NCBI GenBank assembly: GCA_002325615.1
Contig: DCSL01000041.1
Coordinates: forward strand, 1-16,831
Origin: Amoebophilaceae bacterium UBA1467
GTDB lineage: Bacteria; Bacteroidota; Bacteroidia; Cytophagales; Amoebophilaceae
Direction of reading: 5' to 3'
Length of the DNA: 16,831 nt
Shown: positions 14,219 to 16,831 of the stretch, piece after piece
Position numbering within the stretch: the first letter of the stretch is position 1
Layout of the letters: each line of letters begins with the position of its first letter
Made by a program: the position numbers and the translations under genes
The notes under the pieces: generated by a model
The model's database searches: none
What the model saw: the letters and a program-made list of their open reading frames with translations, nothing else
Told to the model about the DNA's origin: nothing

Positions 14219-16216
14219 ATGCCTAATCGCTTGATCCATACTACTAGTCCCTACTTGCTGCAACATGCCCATCAGCCCGTAGATTGGTATCCATGGGGAG
14301 AAGAGGCACTCAACAAAGCCCAACAAGAAGACAAACCCCTACTCGTAAGCATTGGATATACAGCCTGTCACTGGTGTCATGTGATGGCTCAGGATGCTTT
14401 TGAAGACGAGGAAGTGGCAGTAATGATGAATGCACATTTCGTTTGCATCAAGGTAGATAGGGAAGAACGGCCAGACATCGATCAAGTGTACGTAGCAGCA
14501 GTACAAGCCATGGGACTCAATGTGGGTTGGCCGCTACATGTCTTTCTATTGCCTGATCAAAAGCCCTTTTATGGGGGGCTATATTTTACTACTACAGCCT
14601 GGAAAAAGTTATTAATACAAGTAAAAAATGCTTTTAGAGAGCATAGGGCACAGCTGTCGGCAACTGCTTTTCAATTCACTCAAGTACTGAATGAGCCAGA
14701 GGCGGTACGCTACGGCTTCGGATCACCCTCTAACATTTTCACCCAAAAATACACTGAGCAGCAGTTTCTGAAGTTATATCAGGAGTTAGATCATGAGTAT
14801 GGGGGCATACGCAACACGCCTAAATTTCCTATGCCTAGCATTGGCTCATTTTTGCTGCGCTACTACTTCCTGACACAAGATGAAAGGGCATTCGCACAAC
14901 TTAATCTCACATTACAGCACATGGCCTATGGTGGTATTTATGATCAGCTTGGGGGCGGATTTTCTCGTTATGCTACAGACAACGCTTGGAGGATACCACA
15001 CTTTGAGAAGATGCTGTATGACAATGGACAACTGCTTAGCCTCTATTCCCAAGCTTACACAGTCACTAAGAAAACGCTGTACAAAAAGATAGTCCTAGAG
15101 ACCATTGCCTTTGTAGAACGAGAGATGGTAGATCCAGAAGGAGGGTTTTACAGCGCGCTGGACGCAGACAGCGAAGGTGTCGAAGGAAAGTTTTATGCCT
15201 GGACAAAAAAAGAGATAGAGGAGGTGTTAAGAGAACGCGCGCAGCTTTTCATGGCACACTTTGGTATAACAGCCGCAGGCAACTGGGAGCAAGGTGCCAA
15301 TATTTTGTACCAAAAGGCGGATAGCTCACTTGCAACAGCAGAACAAGCAAGTATAGCCTGTGCAATCAAGCAGCTGTTTTCGGTCAGAGCACAAAAAAAG
15401 CACCCTGCACGAGACGATAAGATGATTGCCTCCTGGAACGGCATGATGTTGCAAGGGCTTTTGGATGCCTACCATGCTTTGGGAAAAGACCACTTGCTCG
15501 CACTGGCTCTCAAAAATGCGCACTTCATCGAGAAATATTTACTGCAAGGCAACCAGCTTTGGCACAGCCATAGCAAAGGGGCGCCAGGAGCGCCAGGCTA
15601 TTTGGAAGACTATGCTTGGGTGGCTCGGGCGTTTATGAGTCTGTATCAGGTCACCTTTGAGGAGCATTGGCTCTATACTGCCGAAACACTGGTACAGTAT
15701 GCACTGGTACATTTCTATGATGCGGAAGCAGGGCTATTTTACTTTGTGAAGCACAGCGAAGCAACCCTTATCGCCCGCCAAAAGGAAATATTTGATCATG
15801 TCATTCCTAGTTCTAACTCAGTGATTTGCCACGATCTGTTGGTATTGGGTGCACTTTTAGATAAAAAAATATATACAGCCACTGCCAAGAAGATGCTGTG
15901 CAACATGGTCCCACAAATCAACCATGCGCCCCTGTATTTATCCAATTGGGCTGTCTTATCCATGCTACAGCTAAAACCCATAGTCGTGGTAGCCGTGGTA
16001 GGGCCAGCATGCAAAGCATGGACACAGGCAATGAGGCAGCACGTTCCTAGCGGTATATTGTTTGCAGGTACTGTAGAAAAAAGTAGCTTACCTCTGCTCG
16101 CCAATAAAAAACCAATGGCTAGTAAGACGACCATTTATGTATGCCACCAGGGAATGTGTCATGCGCCCACACATAGTGTAAAAGAAGCTTTGGCCCAGCT
16201 TGCCCAAATCAGTTAA
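14219..16216 (+). CDS. Thioredoxin-domain protein of the YyaL/SPATA20 (DUF255) family
   Basis: The family joins an N-terminal thioredoxin-like domain to an alpha/alpha-barrel resembling six-hairpin glycosidases. Its biochemical role is not settled. Starting at ATG 14219 gives 665 residues beginning MPNRLIHTTSPYLLQHA, the family hallmark. A non-ATG in-frame start at 14177 would add 14 unsupported residues. The motif PVDWYPWGEEAL lies at 20-31 and the redox-type CHWC at 50-53, followed by KVDREERPDIDQVYV. The barrel part includes FPMPSIG, GGIYDQLGGGFSRYATD, W..PHFEKMLYDN, and DAD.EG..G.FY.W. The gene looks complete. priA follows after 50 nt and may be cotranscribed. Confidence 0.93.
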   Translation: MPNRLIHTTSPYLLQHAHQPVDWYPWGEEALNKAQQEDKPLLVSIGYTACHWCHVMAQDAFEDEEVAVMMNAHFVCIKVDREERPDIDQVYVAAVQAMGLNVGWPLHVFLLPDQKPFYGGLYFTTTAWKKLLIQVKNAFREHRAQLSATAFQFTQVLNEPEAVRYGFGSPSNIFTQKYTEQQFLKLYQELDHEYGGIRNTPKFPMPSIGSFLLRYYFLTQDERAFAQLNLTLQHMAYGGIYDQLGGGFSRYATDNAWRIPHFEKMLYDNGQLLSLYSQAYTVTKKTLYKKIVLETIAFVEREMVDPEGGFYSALDADSEGVEGKFYAWTKKEIEEVLRERAQLFMAHFGITAAGNWEQGANILYQKADSSLATAEQASIACAIKQLFSVRAQKKHPARDDKMIASWNGMMLQGLLDAYHALGKDHLLALALKNAHFIEKYLLQGNQLWHSHSKGAPGAPGYLEDYAWVARAFMSLYQVTFEEHWLYTAETLVQYALVHFYDAEAGLFYFVKHSEATLIARQKEIFDHVIPSSNSVICHDLLVLGALLDKKIYTATAKKMLCNMVPQINHAPLYLSNWAVLSMLQLKPIVVVAVVGPACKAWTQAMRQHVPSGILFAGTVEKSSLPLLANKKPMASKTTIYVCHQGMCHAPTHSVKEALAQLAQIS

Positions 16217-16266
16217 CGGCATTGCGTCAACCCGACAACCACCATCCATCCAGTGAGCAGCAGACC

Positions 16267-16831
16267 ATGTTTGCAGACATCATTCTGCCCATCCCTCTAC
16301 CCAAACTATTGACATACCGTGTTCCAACACAATTCATCGAGTTTATGGCCAGGGGTAGCAGGGTACTTGTACCCTTAGGTGCCCATAAAATCTTCACTGG
16401 ACTTGTAGAAAAAGTCCACCAAACGCCTCCCAAATACCTTACCAAGGAGATCATTGATATATTGGACGAAGTTCCTATGATTAATCCTATACAACTCCGA
16501 TTTATCCACTGGTTGGCAGGATACTATTTGTGCACCTTAGGAGAGGTAATGCTCGCCGCCTTACCCAATGGATTCAGGCTCAGCAGCCAGTCCAAAATAC
16601 AGCTACACCCTGATATAGACCTAACAGCAACTAGTTTTTCTAATCAAGAGTTGCTACTAGTAGCAGCTCTTGAGCGTCGTCCCGAACTAACTTATGCAGA
16701 GGCAGCAGCTGCGGTAGCGCAGAAAAGTATTCACCCCCTCATCAAATCACTACTGCGCAAGCAAGCCATCCTACTATTTGAAGAAGTCAAAGAAAAATAT
16801 ACGCCCAAGAAGGTTAAAAGAGTGCGACTCA
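16267..16831 (+). CDS. priA: Primosomal protein N' (replication restart helicase PriA), 5' part
   Basis: PriA recognises stalled replication forks and reloads the replisome. The frame is open from ATG 16267 to the window edge, giving 188 residues. The start MFADIILPIPLPKLLTYRVP matches the 3'-DNA-binding domain of Bacteroidota PriA. It continues with GSRVLVPLGAHKIFTGLV and HWLAGYYLCTLGEVMLAALP. From about residue 125 it enters a winged-helix part (ELLLVAALERRPELTYAEAA, LIKSLLRKQAI). The helicase motifs and zinc-binding cysteines lie beyond the window, so intactness cannot be judged. Confidence 0.9.
   Translation, partial: MFADIILPIPLPKLLTYRVPTQFIEFMARGSRVLVPLGAHKIFTGLVEKVHQTPPKYLTKEIIDILDEVPMINPIQLRFIHWLAGYYLCTLGEVMLAALPNGFRLSSQSKIQLHPDIDLTATSFSNQELLLVAALERRPELTYAEAAAAVAQKSIHPLIKSLLRKQAILLFEEVKEKYTPKKVKRVRL

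Noticed and set aside
16227..16454. 75-codon minus-strand ORF over the priA start
   Set aside because: The plus strand clearly encodes the PriA N-terminus, so the minus-strand frame is a shadow.
1..16831. CRISPR array, toxin-antitoxin pair, restriction or other defence system
   Set aside because: No regularly spaced repeats and no recognisable genes of these classes appear in any frame.

Overview
The window looks like a chromosomal segment from a member of the Bacteroidota. The ATP synthase genes run atpB-E-F-H-A-G with no atpD or atpC nearby. AtpB carries a long periplasmic N-terminal extension, and ribosomal protein S16 carries a long C-terminal tail. Several upstream regions match the Bacteroidota housekeeping promoter pattern (TTG, 19-20 nt, TAnnTTTG). 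Decayed gene fragments and possible insertion-sequence ends among intact housekeeping genes would fit a host-associated lineage such as the Amoebophilus/Cardinium group, but that placement is inference.

Layout. 1-81: 3' end of a RelA/SpoT-type HD-domain gene. 172-5440 (+): promoter and atp operon (Fo subunits a, c, b, then F1 subunits delta, alpha, gamma). 5441-5701: gene-free gap with an IS-end-like motif. 5702-9123 (-): nrdB-nrdA, encoding a class Ia aerobic ribonucleotide reductase, with its own promoter near 9270. 9124-9994: long gap with several stem-loops. 9995-11189 (+): rplU, rpmA, rpsP. 11190-12386: decayed DNA, including a clear RelA/SpoT HD-domain pseudogene related to the fragment at the window start. 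12387-12461 (-): tRNA-Pro with the unusual anticodon AGG. 12539-14037 (+): promoter and mgtE magnesium channel. 14219-16216 (+): thioredoxin-domain protein of the YyaL/SPATA20 (DUF255) family. 16267 to the end (+): 5' part of priA.

The intact genes cover energy conversion, dNTP supply, translation, magnesium uptake and replication restart, all core functions. I found no defence system, CRISPR array, prophage or biosynthetic cluster, and no convincing new multi-gene system. The points most worth checking are the tRNA-Pro(AGG), a 10-bp inverted repeat just before atpH, an inverted repeat abutting the -33 element of a near-perfect mgtE promoter, C/G homopolymer tracts (one inside the atpB signal peptide, one at a frameshift in the HD pseudogene), the two HD-gene remnants flanking the atp-nrd-ribosomal block, and the stem-loop cluster at 9560-9830.
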